A DNA stretch of 64,000 nt, taken from positions 1 through 64,000 of the forward strand of contig NZ_BOOF01000004.1 in NCBI RefSeq assembly GCF_016863095.1. Reading direction: 5' to 3'. The stretch's first letter is position 1, and every line of letters starts with the position of its first letter. Below, in pieces: positions 43,884-52,602 of the stretch. The position numbers and the translations under genes were made by a program. Below the pieces are notes generated by a model. It was not told the origin of the DNA, did no database searches, and saw only the letters and a program-made list of their open reading frames with translations. The DNA is from Microbispora siamensis. Its GTDB lineage: Bacteria; Actinomycetota; Actinomycetes; Streptosporangiales; Streptosporangiaceae.

Positions 43884-45824
43884 TCAGGGCGTGAACACGG
43901 TCGGCACGTTGAAGAAGACGATCAGCGCGATGATCAGGCAGATCAGGATGCCGACGACTTCCCACAGCCAGTCGTAGTGCCGGTCGCCCTTGCCCCGGCG
44001 GCCCCTGCCCGCGCTCCTGCTCGCCGTGCTCCTGCTCGCCGTGTGCTTGCGGCCCTGACGGCGGGAGGCGGCGGGCGCGGGAACGCGGACCGCCGCGGCG
44101 GCCGGGTGCACCAGGGTGTCCGTCTTCGCCGGAGGCTCCTCGGCGGCACGCTCGCCGTCCGCCTCCGCCGACGGCTCCTCGGCGGGGAGGAAGGGCTCGG
44201 CGAGCTGTTCCGAGGGTCGCTCGGCCTCCCGGGGCGCGGGCGCGAACGCGTCCACGGGGGGAACGGCCGGGAGAAGCGACTCGGCGGGCGGTGTCAGCGT
44301 GGCCTCGCCGGACGGCTCCTCGGCCCGTGAGAAGCCGGACGGCTCCTCGGCCCGTGAGAAGCCGGACGGCTCCTCGGCCCGTGGGAAGCCGGACGGCTCC
44401 TCGGTCCCTGGCAAGGCGCCGGTGGACTCGGCCTGCCGCGGCGTGCCCGCCGTCTCGGCCGTACGGAACGCGTCGAAGGGCACGGCGAAGCGGAGCGTGT
44501 CGAACAACGCCTCCAGCGGCTCAGCCGGGCGCGGGGCGGCGCCGAAGGCGTCGAACGGCTCCGCGGGGCGGGGTGCGCTGGAAGTCCCGAAGGCGTCGAA
44601 GGGCTCTGCCGGGCGCGGGGCGGTGCCGAACGCGTCGAACGGTTCCGCGGGGCGGGGTGCGCTGGAAGTCCCGAAGGCGTCGAAGGGCTCCGCCGGGCGC
44701 GGGGCGGTGCCGAAAGCATCCAAGGGCTCCACAGGGCGAGGCGCGCCCGTGGTGCCGAAGGCGTCGAACGGGTCCGCGCGATGTGAGGCATCCGACGTGC
44801 CGAACGCGTCGAACGGCTTGGCGGTGGTCTCCGGGACCTCCGGGGCGGGCGGCGGCGTGGCGGGCGCGGTCTGCGGGGGTTCCTGCGCGGACGGCTGCGG
44901 CTCCACGGGCGCGGCCAGGGCCGCCGGTCGCTCCGCGGGCGTGGGCCGCCCGGTGCGCTTCCTGCGCAGACGGCTCTCGCCGAGCGAGTTGAGCAGCGCA
45001 CCGCGCAGCCGGGGCATGGGCTCGGTCGTCGCCTCGTGCTTGGCCCTGCGCCGCGAGCCCTGGGGCTGCGCGATGGCGTCGGTCTTGACCACGCACGTGT
45101 TGGTGACCTGGTCGGGGTCGCTCAGCGGCAGCGGCCAGGTCGGAGTGGTCGGCCACAGCCTCTTGGTGACCAGCCCGGAGGACTGCTCCCCGCCCGTCGT
45201 GGCGCTCCCCGGCTCCTCGTACGGCAGCGCGGAAAGCACCCGGTCGCGTACGGACGCGCCCGGCCGCCGCCAGGGCAGCCGGGCCAGCACGTCGCCGAGG
45301 GGGGAGACGCCGATGGCGTCGTAGACCTCCGCGACGGAGGCGGGCACGAACGGCGCCGACCTCGCGGCGGTGACCGCCGTCTCCAGCGTCTGGGCGAAGC
45401 GGCGCGCCGCTCCCGCGATCAGCTCCTCGGCGGTGTCGGCCGCGACATCGAGGACCAGCGCCAGTTCGGGCGCCGTGAGGCCGCACACCTCCGACAGCAG
45501 CAGGACCTCCCGCTGGTGCGGCCGGATGTCCCGGAACACCCGCTCGATCAAGGAGGTGGCGGGGTCGGCGACGGAGTCGACGGCCGGCAGCGCGTAGCTG
45601 ACGTCCCGGCGGTAGATCTCCCGGCGCCCCAGCGCGTACAGCGCGGCGCGCGAGGGCGGCTCGGCGGTCGGAGCGGCGGTGAAGACGGCCACCACGGCGT
45701 CGGCGGCGGACGCGGTCTCACCGAGCTGGTCGTGGCAGTAGGCGAACAAGCCCGCGGCGTGACGCTCGTAGAGCTCGGCGATCAGCTCGCTCCTGGAGCG
45801 CTGACCGGTGAGCGGTGGAGTCAC
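43884..45824 (-). CDS. Sigma-factor-like protein with repeat linker and C-terminal membrane anchor
   Basis: 646 residues from GTG. Residues about 12-75 resemble sigma-70 region 2 (ELIAELYERHAAGLFAYCHDQL), and about 96-150 region 4 (RPHQREVLLLSEVCGLTAPELALVLDV). A disordered stretch follows with tandem PFDAFGTxxAPRPAE repeats and EEPSGFSRA repeats, then one hydrophobic helix (VVGILICLIIALIVFF, about residues 623-638). The product may be a membrane-tethered sigma factor or a non-DNA-binding derivative. Sigma region 2 is weakly conserved, so a promoter-binding role is uncertain. Confidence 0.65.
   Translation of the reverse strand: MTPPLTGQRSRSELIAELYERHAAGLFAYCHDQLGETASAADAVVAVFTAAPTAEPPSRAALYALGRREIYRRDVSYALPAVDSVADPATSLIERVFRDIRPHQREVLLLSEVCGLTAPELALVLDVAADTAEELIAGAARRFAQTLETAVTAARSAPFVPASVAEVYDAIGVSPLGDVLARLPWRRPGASVRDRVLSALPYEEPGSATTGGEQSSGLVTKRLWPTTPTWPLPLSDPDQVTNTCVVKTDAIAQPQGSRRRAKHEATTEPMPRLRGALLNSLGESRLRRKRTGRPTPAERPAALAAPVEPQPSAQEPPQTAPATPPPAPEVPETTAKPFDAFGTSDASHRADPFDAFGTTGAPRPVEPLDAFGTAPRPAEPFDAFGTSSAPRPAEPFDAFGTAPRPAEPFDAFGTSSAPRPAEPFDAFGAAPRPAEPLEALFDTLRFAVPFDAFRTAETAGTPRQAESTGALPGTEEPSGFPRAEEPSGFSRAEEPSGFSRAEEPSGEATLTPPAESLLPAVPPVDAFAPAPREAERPSEQLAEPFLPAEEPSAEADGERAAEEPPAKTDTLVHPAAAAVRVPAPAASRRQGRKHTASRSTASRSAGRGRRGKGDRHYDWLWEVVGILICLIIALIVFFNVPTVFTP
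44311..44415 (-). repeat. 27-bp tandem repeat, three to four copies
   Basis: Copies at 44311, 44338 and 44365 differ by one base; a degenerate fourth starts at 44392. On the coding strand they encode the repeated EEPSGFSRA-type unit of the sigma-like protein. Confidence 0.85.
44520..44830 (-). repeat. Alternating 39/45-bp tandem repeats encoding PFDAFGT units
   Basis: Units of the kind PFDAFGTAPRPAE (13 residues) and PFDAFGTSSAPRPAE (15 residues) alternate through the linker. DNA copies are nearly identical, which suggests recent expansion by unequal recombination. Confidence 0.8.
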
Positions 45825-46108
45825 GACCGGCTCCTCTGTATTTCGTGGCTGGTCCTATCGGAGGGACGCGGCGGAGGGACGGGAGAGGCGTGAGAGTAAT
45901 CATGCCAACACATCACCGCGCCACGCATCATGAGATGCCCTATTGATAGATATCTAGGCCCGGATATCGGAGGTTCCCACCGTAGGCTGGCCGCCGGGTG
46001 GTGTGTCCGGAACGGGTCGCGTTTGGATATCGGGGAGGTTGACGGGGAAGAGCGAGTAGGCCTCCCGACGTTGCCTTGGTCGCACACTCTTTCGGAGGGC
46101 GAGACGGC
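45825..46108. promoter_or_regulatory. Divergent promoter region of the sigma-like and osmoprotectant genes
   Basis: 284 bp without a gene. AT-richer near 45930-45960. It holds AGATATCT at about 45947 and two copies of GGATATCGG (45962-45970 and 46025-46033), each followed by GGAGG or GGGGAGG. These may be operators or duplicated leader sequence. Confidence 0.35.
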
Positions 46109-47203
46109 GTGATCACGTTCGAAGACGTCACCAAGCGCTACCGGGACGGCACGGTGGCCGTGGACGACCTCAGCATGGAGGTGCCCACGGGTGCGATCAC
46201 CGTGTTCGTGGGCCCCTCCGGCTGTGGCAAGACCACGTCGCTGCGGATGATCAACCGGATGATCGACGCCACCTCCGGCCGCATCACCCTGGACGGTCAG
46301 GACGTGCGCGAGATCGACCCGGCCACGCTCCGGCGCGGCATCGGGTACGTGATCCAGCAGGCGGGCCTGTTCCCGCACCGCAAGATCGTGGACAACGTGG
46401 CGACCGTGCCGTACCTGCTGGGCTGGAACAAGAAGAAGGCGCGCGCCCGCGCGATGGAGCTGCTCGAGCTGGTCGGGCTCGACCCCGGCCTGGCCCGCCG
46501 CTACCCCTTCCAGCTCTCGGGCGGGCAGCAGCAGCGTGTCGGCGTGGCCCGGGCGCTCGCGGCCGACCCTCCGGTGCTGCTCATGGACGAGCCGTTCAGC
46601 GCCGTCGACCCGATCGTGCGGGCCAGCCTCCAGGACGAGCTGCTGCGGCTGCAGTCGGAGCTGCGCAAGACGATCGTGTTCGTCACCCACGACATCGACG
46701 AGGCGGTCAAGCTCGGCGACACGGTGGCCGTCCTGCGCGTCGGCGGGCGGCTGGCCCAGATGGCCGGCCCGGCCACGCTGCTCACCGAGCCCGCCGACGA
46801 CTTCGTCCGCGAGTTCCTCGGCCGCGACCGCGGCATCCGGCGGCTGTCGTTCATCTCGGCCAAGGAGGTGCGGCTGAGCCCGGCACCGTCCGACCTGGAG
46901 ACCGACGAGAACGGCGGGCCGCTCGGCTGGCGGACCGCGGACGGGCTCGCGGCGTACGGCACCTTCAATCCCGAGACCGACTCGCTGCGCGTGGCGCTCG
47001 ACGCCGCGTTGCTGTCGCCCAACGGCACCGCGGTCGCCGTGGACGAGGAGGGCCGCGTGCGCGGCGTGGCCGGCCGGGACGCGATCGACGAACTGCTCGC
47101 CGAATACGCGCCGCCCGCCGCCGGCCCCGCACGCGGCGGCGCAAGCGGCTCGGGCGGCGGCTCCTCCTCCGGCGCCGGCGACTCCGAGGGGGCGCCCGCG
47201 TGA
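46109..47203 (+). CDS. Glycine betaine/osmoprotectant ABC importer ATPase
   Basis: 364 residues from GTG 46109 after GGAGG. Walker A VGPSGCGKTTS, Q-loop IQQAGLFPHRKIVDNVATVPYLL, signature LSGGQQQRVGVARAL, Walker B VLLMDEPFSAVDP. An extended C-terminal domain follows, with a CBS-like region and a low-complexity Gly/Ser tail. This is the ProV/OpuCA type. First of four overlapping genes; the stop overlaps the next start (GTGA). Confidence 0.9.
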   Translation: MITFEDVTKRYRDGTVAVDDLSMEVPTGAITVFVGPSGCGKTTSLRMINRMIDATSGRITLDGQDVREIDPATLRRGIGYVIQQAGLFPHRKIVDNVATVPYLLGWNKKKARARAMELLELVGLDPGLARRYPFQLSGGQQQRVGVARALAADPPVLLMDEPFSAVDPIVRASLQDELLRLQSELRKTIVFVTHDIDEAVKLGDTVAVLRVGGRLAQMAGPATLLTEPADDFVREFLGRDRGIRRLSFISAKEVRLSPAPSDLETDENGGPLGWRTADGLAAYGTFNPETDSLRVALDAALLSPNGTAVAVDEEGRVRGVAGRDAIDELLAEYAPPAAGPARGGASGSGGGSSSGAGDSEGAPA

Positions 47204-47874
47204 CCGAGGAGCCCCTGGTCCGCTGGGACTGGATCGCGCGCAACTGGGCCAACGGCGGCCCCACCGCGATCAGCGCCCTGCTGGAGAACCACGTCGTGAT
47301 GGCCTTCCTGCCCGTGCTGTTCGGGCTGGTCGTGGCTCTGCCGCTGGGCCTGGCCTGCGTACGCTGGCGCTGGCTCTACCAGCCGACGGTCGCGCTGATG
47401 AACGTCACCTACTCGCTGCCGTCCCTCGTGCTGTTCTCGATCTTCCTGTCGATCACCGGGCTCACCCGGTCGACCGTCGTCATCCCGCTGACGTTCTTCG
47501 CGCTCGCGGTCCTGATCCCCGCCGTGGTGGACGGCCTGGCCTCGGTGCCCGACCCCGTACGGCAGTCGGCGGTGGCCATGGGGTTCCGGCCCGTGCGCCG
47601 GCTGCTCCGGGTCGAGTTGCCGGTCGCGGTGCCGGTGGTCCTGGCCGGGCTGCGGGTCGCGACCGTGTCCAGCATCAGCCTGGTCAGCGTGGGCGCGCTG
47701 ATCGGCCAGGGCGGGCTGGGCAACCTGTTCATCGACGGCTGGCAGCGGCAGTTCTACACCCCCATCGTGGTCGGGATCGTGCTCATCGTCGTGCTCGCCG
47801 TGCTCGCCGACGGGCTGCTCGTGCTCGCCCAGCGGCTGCTGACCCCCTGGTCCCGGGCGAGGAGGACGGCGTGA
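47200..47874 (+). CDS. Osmoprotectant ABC importer permease
   Basis: 224 residues with about six membrane helices and the binding-protein-dependent inner-membrane signature VRQSAVAMGFRPVRRLLRVELPVAVPVVLAGLR. Typical of OpuCB-like permeases. It overlaps its neighbours by 4 bp on each side, so translation is coupled with the ATPase and the second permease. Confidence 0.9.
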   Translation: MTEEPLVRWDWIARNWANGGPTAISALLENHVVMAFLPVLFGLVVALPLGLACVRWRWLYQPTVALMNVTYSLPSLVLFSIFLSITGLTRSTVVIPLTFFALAVLIPAVVDGLASVPDPVRQSAVAMGFRPVRRLLRVELPVAVPVVLAGLRVATVSSISLVSVGALIGQGGLGNLFIDGWQRQFYTPIVVGIVLIVVLAVLADGLLVLAQRLLTPWSRARRTA

Positions 47875-48533
47875 ACTGGCTGGCCGACTTCTTCGGCGAC
47901 GCGGCGCACTGGTCGGGCCCGGACGGCATCCCGGTCCGGCTGCTGGAGCACCTGGAGTTCTCGGCGGCGGCCTTCCTCGTCGCGGCGCTGATCGCCGTGC
48001 CGCTCGGCCTGCTCATCGGCCACACCGGCCGCGGCGCGCTGCTCGTCGTGGTCGCGGCGAACGCCGCCCGGGCCCTGCCGACGCTCGGCCTGCTCGTGCT
48101 CGTGGTGCTGCTGGCGGGCGTGGGGACCGTCCTGCCGGTGCTGATCCCGCTGATCGTGCTCGCGGTCCCGCCCATCCTGGTGAACACGTACGAGGGCGTG
48201 CGGGGGGTGGACGCCGACCTGCGCGACGCCGCGTACGGCATGGGCCTGCGCGGGCGTCAGGTGCTGTTCCAGACGCTGACCCCGGTCGCGCTGCCGCTGA
48301 TCCTGCTGGGCCTGCGCCTCGCCGCCATCCAGGTCGTCTCGACCGCCACGGTCGCGGCGTTCGTCGGGCTGGGCGGGCTCGGCCGGTTCATCATCGACGG
48401 CCTGGCCACCAAGACCTACGCGGACGTGATCGGGGGAGCGGTCCTGGTGGCCGCCCTCGCCCTGGCCGTCCAGTTCGCCTTCGTCCTGCTCGACCGGGTG
48501 GTCGTCTCGCCCGGTGTCCGCCAGGTCCGCTAA
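47871..48533 (+). CDS. Osmoprotectant ABC importer second permease
   Basis: 220 residues with five or six helices. Signature loop DLRDAAYGMGLRGRQVLFQTLTPVALPLILLGLR. Homologous to the preceding permease, as in OpuCD/OpuCB heterodimers. Ends 21 bp before the binding protein gene. Confidence 0.9.
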   Translation: MNWLADFFGDAAHWSGPDGIPVRLLEHLEFSAAAFLVAALIAVPLGLLIGHTGRGALLVVVAANAARALPTLGLLVLVVLLAGVGTVLPVLIPLIVLAVPPILVNTYEGVRGVDADLRDAAYGMGLRGRQVLFQTLTPVALPLILLGLRLAAIQVVSTATVAAFVGLGGLGRFIIDGLATKTYADVIGGAVLVAALALAVQFAFVLLDRVVVSPGVRQVR

Positions 48534-48554
48534 TCTCGCTATTATCCCCCTAGA

Positions 48555-49493
48555 ATGAAGGGATTTTCTGGTATGAGGCGTATTATCGGCGTCGCGGCGG
48601 TCGCCCTGGCCGCGGCGCTCTCGTTATCGGCCTGCGGGGGCTCCGACCCGCTGTCCACGACCGCGTCCGCCGCACCGTCGGAGTCGGGCTCGGGCGGCGC
48701 GGCCGCGGCCAAGGTCGTGGTCGGCTCCTTCAACTTCCCCGAGAGCGTCCTGCTCGCCTCGATCTACGCCCAGGCCCTGCAGGCCAAGGGGGTCACGGTC
48801 GAGGAGAAGCCCAACATCGGCAGCCGCGAGGTCGTCTACGACCAGATCAAGAGCGGCGGCCTGACCGTGCTGCCCGAGTACGCCGGGTCGCTGCTGGCGT
48901 TCGTCGACAAGTCCAGCACGGCCAGGACCAAGGACGAGATCCTCTCGGGCCTGAAGGCCAAGCTGCCCCCGGAGCTGGAGATCCTGGAGCCCGCGGCGGC
49001 CGAGGACAACAACTCCCTCACGGTCACCAAGGCCACGGCCGACAAGTACAAGCTGACGACCATCGAGGACCTGGCCAAGGTGGCGAAGGACTTCGTGGTC
49101 GGCGGGCCGCCGGAGTTCAAGCAGCGCCAGGAGGAGAACTTCAAGAACGTCTACGGCCTGGAGTTCAAGCAGTGGAAGCCGACCGGGGACACCACCGCTG
49201 ACGCGATCAAGAGCGGCACGGTCCAGGTGGGCAACGTGTTCACCACCGACCCCAAGATCGTGCTGAACGACCTCGTGCCGCTGCAGGACAACAAGAACGC
49301 CTTCGGCTCGGAGAACGTGACGCCCCTCGTCTATAAGGCCGGGGTGAACGACACCGTGACCTCCACGCTGAACGCGGTCTCCGCCAAGCTCGACACCCAG
49401 ACGCTGGTCTCCCTGATGAAGCGGATCTCCGTCGACAAGGACGACCCGCCCGTGGTGGCCAAGGACTGGCTCACCCAGAACGGCCTGCTGTGA
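48555..49493 (+). CDS. Osmoprotectant-binding lipoprotein
   Basis: 312 residues from ATG 48555, or 306 from ATG 48573; the second start has AAGGGA about 10 bp upstream and fits the signal peptide better. Lipobox LSLSACGG anchors it to the membrane. The mature part has VVVGSFNFPESVLLASIYAQAL, NIGSREVVYDQIKSGGLTVLPEYAGSLLAF and GTVQVGNVFTTDP, typical of OpuCC/OsmX choline- and betaine-binding proteins. Last gene of the importer operon, followed by a strong terminator. Confidence 0.9.
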   Translation: MKGFSGMRRIIGVAAVALAAALSLSACGGSDPLSTTASAAPSESGSGGAAAAKVVVGSFNFPESVLLASIYAQALQAKGVTVEEKPNIGSREVVYDQIKSGGLTVLPEYAGSLLAFVDKSSTARTKDEILSGLKAKLPPELEILEPAAAEDNNSLTVTKATADKYKLTTIEDLAKVAKDFVVGGPPEFKQRQEENFKNVYGLEFKQWKPTGDTTADAIKSGTVQVGNVFTTDPKIVLNDLVPLQDNKNAFGSENVTPLVYKAGVNDTVTSTLNAVSAKLDTQTLVSLMKRISVDKDDPPVVAKDWLTQNGLL

Positions 49494-49496
49494 CGT

Positions 49497-49529
49497 GAGC
49501 GGGGGCCCGAGTCCTCCGGGCCCCCGCTC
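49497..49529. terminator. Bidirectional terminator between the importer and esterase genes
   Basis: A 13-bp perfect stem, GAGCGGGGGCCCG (49497-49509) with CGGGCCCCCGCTC (49517-49529), and a 7-nt loop. It lies between two convergent stop codons, 49493 and 49533. Confidence 0.85.
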
Positions 49530-49532
49530 CGC

Positions 49533-50657
49533 TCACCAGTTCAGCGGCAGCGTGGCGATGAAGTCGTCGAGCCGCTGGGAGATGATCCGGTGGTCGTGGG
49601 CCGAGGGGTGCCAGTCGCAGCCGCCGTAGTCCAGTTCCGAATTGTCGTAGTACCAGTAGCGGACCCGGTCGTCGCCCCGCTCGTTGCGTTCCTGGACGAT
49701 CTGCCGCGCCGCGTCGGCGAACGCCGTCGTGTTGTACATGTAGGTGGCGCTGACCACGATGACCGCGCGCTTGCCGTACCGGGCCCGGAGCTTGTCGATG
49801 AAGCCGTGATAGGCGGTCTTGTACGCGGAGACCAGGGTTTCCGGCGTCCACGGCTCGCCCGGGTTGATCGCGGTGGAGAAGTCGTTGATGCCGAGGCCGA
49901 TCACGACCAGTTGCGGGTGCCAGGTGCCCGGGTTCTTCCAGACGTCGCCGGGCACGCCGATCAGGGCCCGGTCGTAGTAGGTGCGGTAGTCGGTGCCCGG
50001 CTCGACACCGTTGTAGTTGCGCACCATGCCGCGGCCGGAGAAGGCGTTGATCTGGTAGTCGGCGCCGAGGCGGCGCGCGGTGAGGGCGCCGAAGCTGAGG
50101 TCGGTGTTGGTGTTCCTGTCGATCTGGCCCGGCGCGGGGCAGTCGCGGGTGTCGGACATGTTGCCGTAACCGGCGGTGTAGGAGTCGCCGATGAACTCGA
50201 TCTGCCGGCGACGGCCGGCCGGAGGGGGAAGGACGGCGCCGCCGGGGGCGGCGACGAACCCGCCGAACTCACCGGTGGACCACGGGCTCTCGGTGCGCTT
50301 GACGAGCCGCACGCTGTGCACGCCGCGGCTCAGGTTCCCGGCCCAGTACGTGGTGCGGCCGGGGGTCACCAGGGTGGCGACGGTGGCGCCGTCGATCTGG
50401 ACGTCGTAGTCGTTCACCGCGTCGTCGATCACGATCCCGACGCCGGTGCCGCGGAAGCGGCCCTCGAAGTAGACGCCGGGCCAGCTGTACCGCACCGAGT
50501 TCCCCACGACCTCGACCCGGCCGGCGGTGTGCGCCGTGGCAGGCGCGGGTTTGCCTACCGCCGTCGTCTCGGGCGAGGTGGTGGCGTGGGCGGCCGCGGG
50601 CAGCAGCGCGGCGGTCAGCGCCAGCACGGCCTGCGCCGCCTTGAGCGTGTGTCGCAC
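49533..50657 (-). CDS. Secreted SGNH/GDSL esterase, CE2-like
   Basis: 374 residues from GTG 50657, with GGAG 6-7 bp upstream. A Sec signal peptide (about 25 residues ending AAAHA) is followed by an N-terminal jelly-roll (VRYSWPGVYFEGRFRGTGVGIVIDD) and a C-terminal SGNH domain with EFIGDSYTAGYGN, the GLGIND block, and DWHPSAHDH carrying the catalytic Asp/His. This two-domain layout is that of carbohydrate esterase family 2 deacetylases, which act on plant polysaccharides outside the cell. Monocistronic. Confidence 0.88.
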   Translation of the reverse strand: MRHTLKAAQAVLALTAALLPAAAHATTSPETTAVGKPAPATAHTAGRVEVVGNSVRYSWPGVYFEGRFRGTGVGIVIDDAVNDYDVQIDGATVATLVTPGRTTYWAGNLSRGVHSVRLVKRTESPWSTGEFGGFVAAPGGAVLPPPAGRRRQIEFIGDSYTAGYGNMSDTRDCPAPGQIDRNTNTDLSFGALTARRLGADYQINAFSGRGMVRNYNGVEPGTDYRTYYDRALIGVPGDVWKNPGTWHPQLVVIGLGINDFSTAINPGEPWTPETLVSAYKTAYHGFIDKLRARYGKRAVIVVSATYMYNTTAFADAARQIVQERNERGDDRVRYWYYDNSELDYGGCDWHPSAHDHRIISQRLDDFIATLPLNW

Positions 50658-50992
50658 GGTCTCTCCTTCTCCCCGCCCGTGGACGCCGCGGGCCGTCACA
50701 CCCGGCCGGGCCCCGTGCGGGCGGCACTGAACGTTTCACGGACGCGGGTGCGGCGAGGGGTGCCGATGGCGACCGCGGCGCGGCGGCACGACGGGCCGCC
50801 GGGCCGCGGATCTTCGGCCGGGGCGCGGATGACGTGGGGGTCAACGCCCACCCTTCGCGTCGGATCGGACGAGGCCGCCGGCGAGACCGGAAACGCTCCC
50901 CGGGCCGGCGCCGAGTGCAGAGTGATCGCCCCCGCCCTGATCGTCAAGACCGCGCCCCGCCGGCCCACCGGCTCGCCGCCCGGCGTGCCCGT
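50658..50992. other. 335-bp gap, promoter of the esterase
   Basis: No gene is supported. It should hold the esterase promoter and the end of the phosphatase operon. GC-rich throughout; no clear palindrome or terminator was found. Confidence 0.4.
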
Positions 50993-51766
50993 TCAGCCGG
51001 AGAGGGCGAGTTCGACGACGTCGGCGACGGCGCCGTCGGCGCACGCGCCGACCACGACGTCCGCCGCGGCACGGACGTCCGGGTGGCCGTCGCCGACCGC
51101 CACCCCGAGCCCGGCCATCGCGATCATGTCGATGTCGTTGGGGTTGTCCCCGACCGCGGCGATCTGTTCGAGCGGCACGCCGTGGGCCGCCGCCAGCGCG
51201 CGGAGCGCGGTGCCCTTGGTCGCGCCCTCCGGCAGCACCTCCAGGTAGGTGGCCTCGGACCGGACCGTCACGGTGCCGGGGATCGCCAGTTCGGGGAGCG
51301 GGTCGCCGATCAGCATGCACTTGGTGATCCCACCGGGCGGCAGGGCCGACCAGTCGCCGGGATCCCGCAGGTCGATGCCGTCGCGCCGGGCGTAGTCCCG
51401 CAGCTCGGGCACGTCGTCCACGGCCAGCGCCTCGCCGCCGCAGAACGCCACCGGATAGACGCCCTCGGGCAGGTCGCCGAACATCCCCAGCAGCGTCCGC
51501 CACGCACGCGGCGGCAGGTGACGGGAGCGCAGCACGGCTCCCGTGCCGAGGTCCACCGTACGGGCGCCGTTGTAGAGGATCGCCGCCCCGTCGAGCCCGA
51601 GTTCGTCGTAGAACGGCCGGGCCGACAGCTCCATCCGCCCGGTCGCGATGACGACCTCCCCGCCCGCGGCGCGGAAGCGGCGCAGCGCGTCCCTGCTGGC
51701 CGGCACCATGGCGAGGTCGCGCCCCACGAGCGTGCCGTCCAGGTCGGTCACGATCCAGCGGATCAC
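50993..51766 (-). CDS. HAD-superfamily (Cof-type) phosphatase
   Basis: 257 residues from GTG. Motif I IVTDLDGTLVGRD, motif II VIATGRME, and motif IV AVGDNPNDIDMIAMAG with a large cap domain, as in HAD IIB sugar-phosphate phosphatases. Last gene of a five-gene minus-strand operon; its start overlaps the inositol-monophosphatase-type gene stop (GTGA). Probably dephosphorylates an imported or derived sugar phosphate. Confidence 0.87.
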   Translation of the reverse strand: MIRWIVTDLDGTLVGRDLAMVPASRDALRRFRAAGGEVVIATGRMELSARPFYDELGLDGAAILYNGARTVDLGTGAVLRSRHLPPRAWRTLLGMFGDLPEGVYPVAFCGGEALAVDDVPELRDYARRDGIDLRDPGDWSALPPGGITKCMLIGDPLPELAIPGTVTVRSEATYLEVLPEGATKGTALRALAAAHGVPLEQIAAVGDNPNDIDMIAMAGLGVAVGDGHPDVRAAADVVVGACADGAVADVVELALSG

Positions 51767-52602
51767 GAGGCCACCTGTCCCGAGGCCGCCCCCGCCGCCA
51801 CCGCGGCCGAGATGTCCGGGAAGACCTCGGCCATCACCGACCCGGCGAGGTCGAACCCGCCGACGCACGCGACGTAACCGCCGGGGGTGAAGACGCTGCC
51901 GGACAGCGGGACGAACACGCCGCCCGCCTGCCGGACCAACAGCGACCCGGCCGCCACGTCCCAGGCGTTGATGTTCGTGCCGTGCGCGACGTCGGACCAG
52001 CCGGCGGCGACGTGCGCGAGCTTCATGGCCGCGCTGCCTGGCCGGCGGGTGGTGGCGAAGGCGTGCTGGATGCGGGCGAACCGGTGCAGCGCGTCGTCGC
52101 CTTCCGCCGTGAGGTCGCGGGGAGTGGGGTAGCTGGACAGCAGCACCGCCTCCCGGTCGGTGCGGGCGCCGGAGCTGCGCAGCGGCACGCCGTTGCAGAA
52201 GGCCCCGCCGAGCGAGGCGGTGAACTCGTCGTCGCGCACCGGGTCGTAGACGACGCCCGCCACCACCTCGTCGTCCACGGCGGCGGCGATCGAGGTGCAG
52301 AAGAACGGCAGCCCGGCCGCGAAGTTCGCGGTGCCGTCGATGGGGTCGACGTACCAGCGGACCTCGCCCTCGCCGCGTACGCCGCCCTCCTCGCCGACCA
52401 CCACGCTGCCCGGGCACAGGCGGTCGATGACCTCCCGGATGCGGGCCTCGGCCGCCTTGTCGTGCTCGGTCACCGGGTCGTGGAAGTCGCGCTTCGTGGT
52501 GATCTCGGGTCTGGAGCGGAAGGCGTGGCGGAGCAGGTCGCCGACCGATCTGGCCGCCCTGACCGCGATGGCGGCCAGCTCACGTGAGGTGTTCAGGTCC
52601 AT
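51763..52602 (-). CDS. Inositol monophosphatase-family phosphatase
   Basis: 279 residues. Metal-binding motifs VVGEEGG, YVDPIDGTANFAAGLPFF and, near the C-terminus, GTNINAWDVAAGSLLVRQAGG. Mg-dependent phosphatases of this family act on inositol phosphates, histidinol phosphate, sugar phosphates or bisphosphate nucleotides; the exact substrate is not resolved. Overlaps the HAD genes on both sides, so it belongs to the same operon. Confidence 0.88.
   Translation of the reverse strand: MDLNTSRELAAIAVRAARSVGDLLRHAFRSRPEITTKRDFHDPVTEHDKAAEARIREVIDRLCPGSVVVGEEGGVRGEGEVRWYVDPIDGTANFAAGLPFFCTSIAAAVDDEVVAGVVYDPVRDDEFTASLGGAFCNGVPLRSSGARTDREAVLLSSYPTPRDLTAEGDDALHRFARIQHAFATTRRPGSAAMKLAHVAAGWSDVAHGTNINAWDVAAGSLLVRQAGGVFVPLSGSVFTPGGYVACVGGFDLAGSVMAEVFPDISAAVAAGAASGQVAS

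Noticed and set aside
44311..44830. A CRISPR-like repeat array
   Set aside because: The units are contiguous, differ in length and encode protein in frame. There are no unique spacers and no cas genes.
45962..46033. Two GGATATCGG copies as an operator pair
   Set aside because: They are short and 63 bp apart with no matching regulator nearby. Kept only as a note in the promoter entry.
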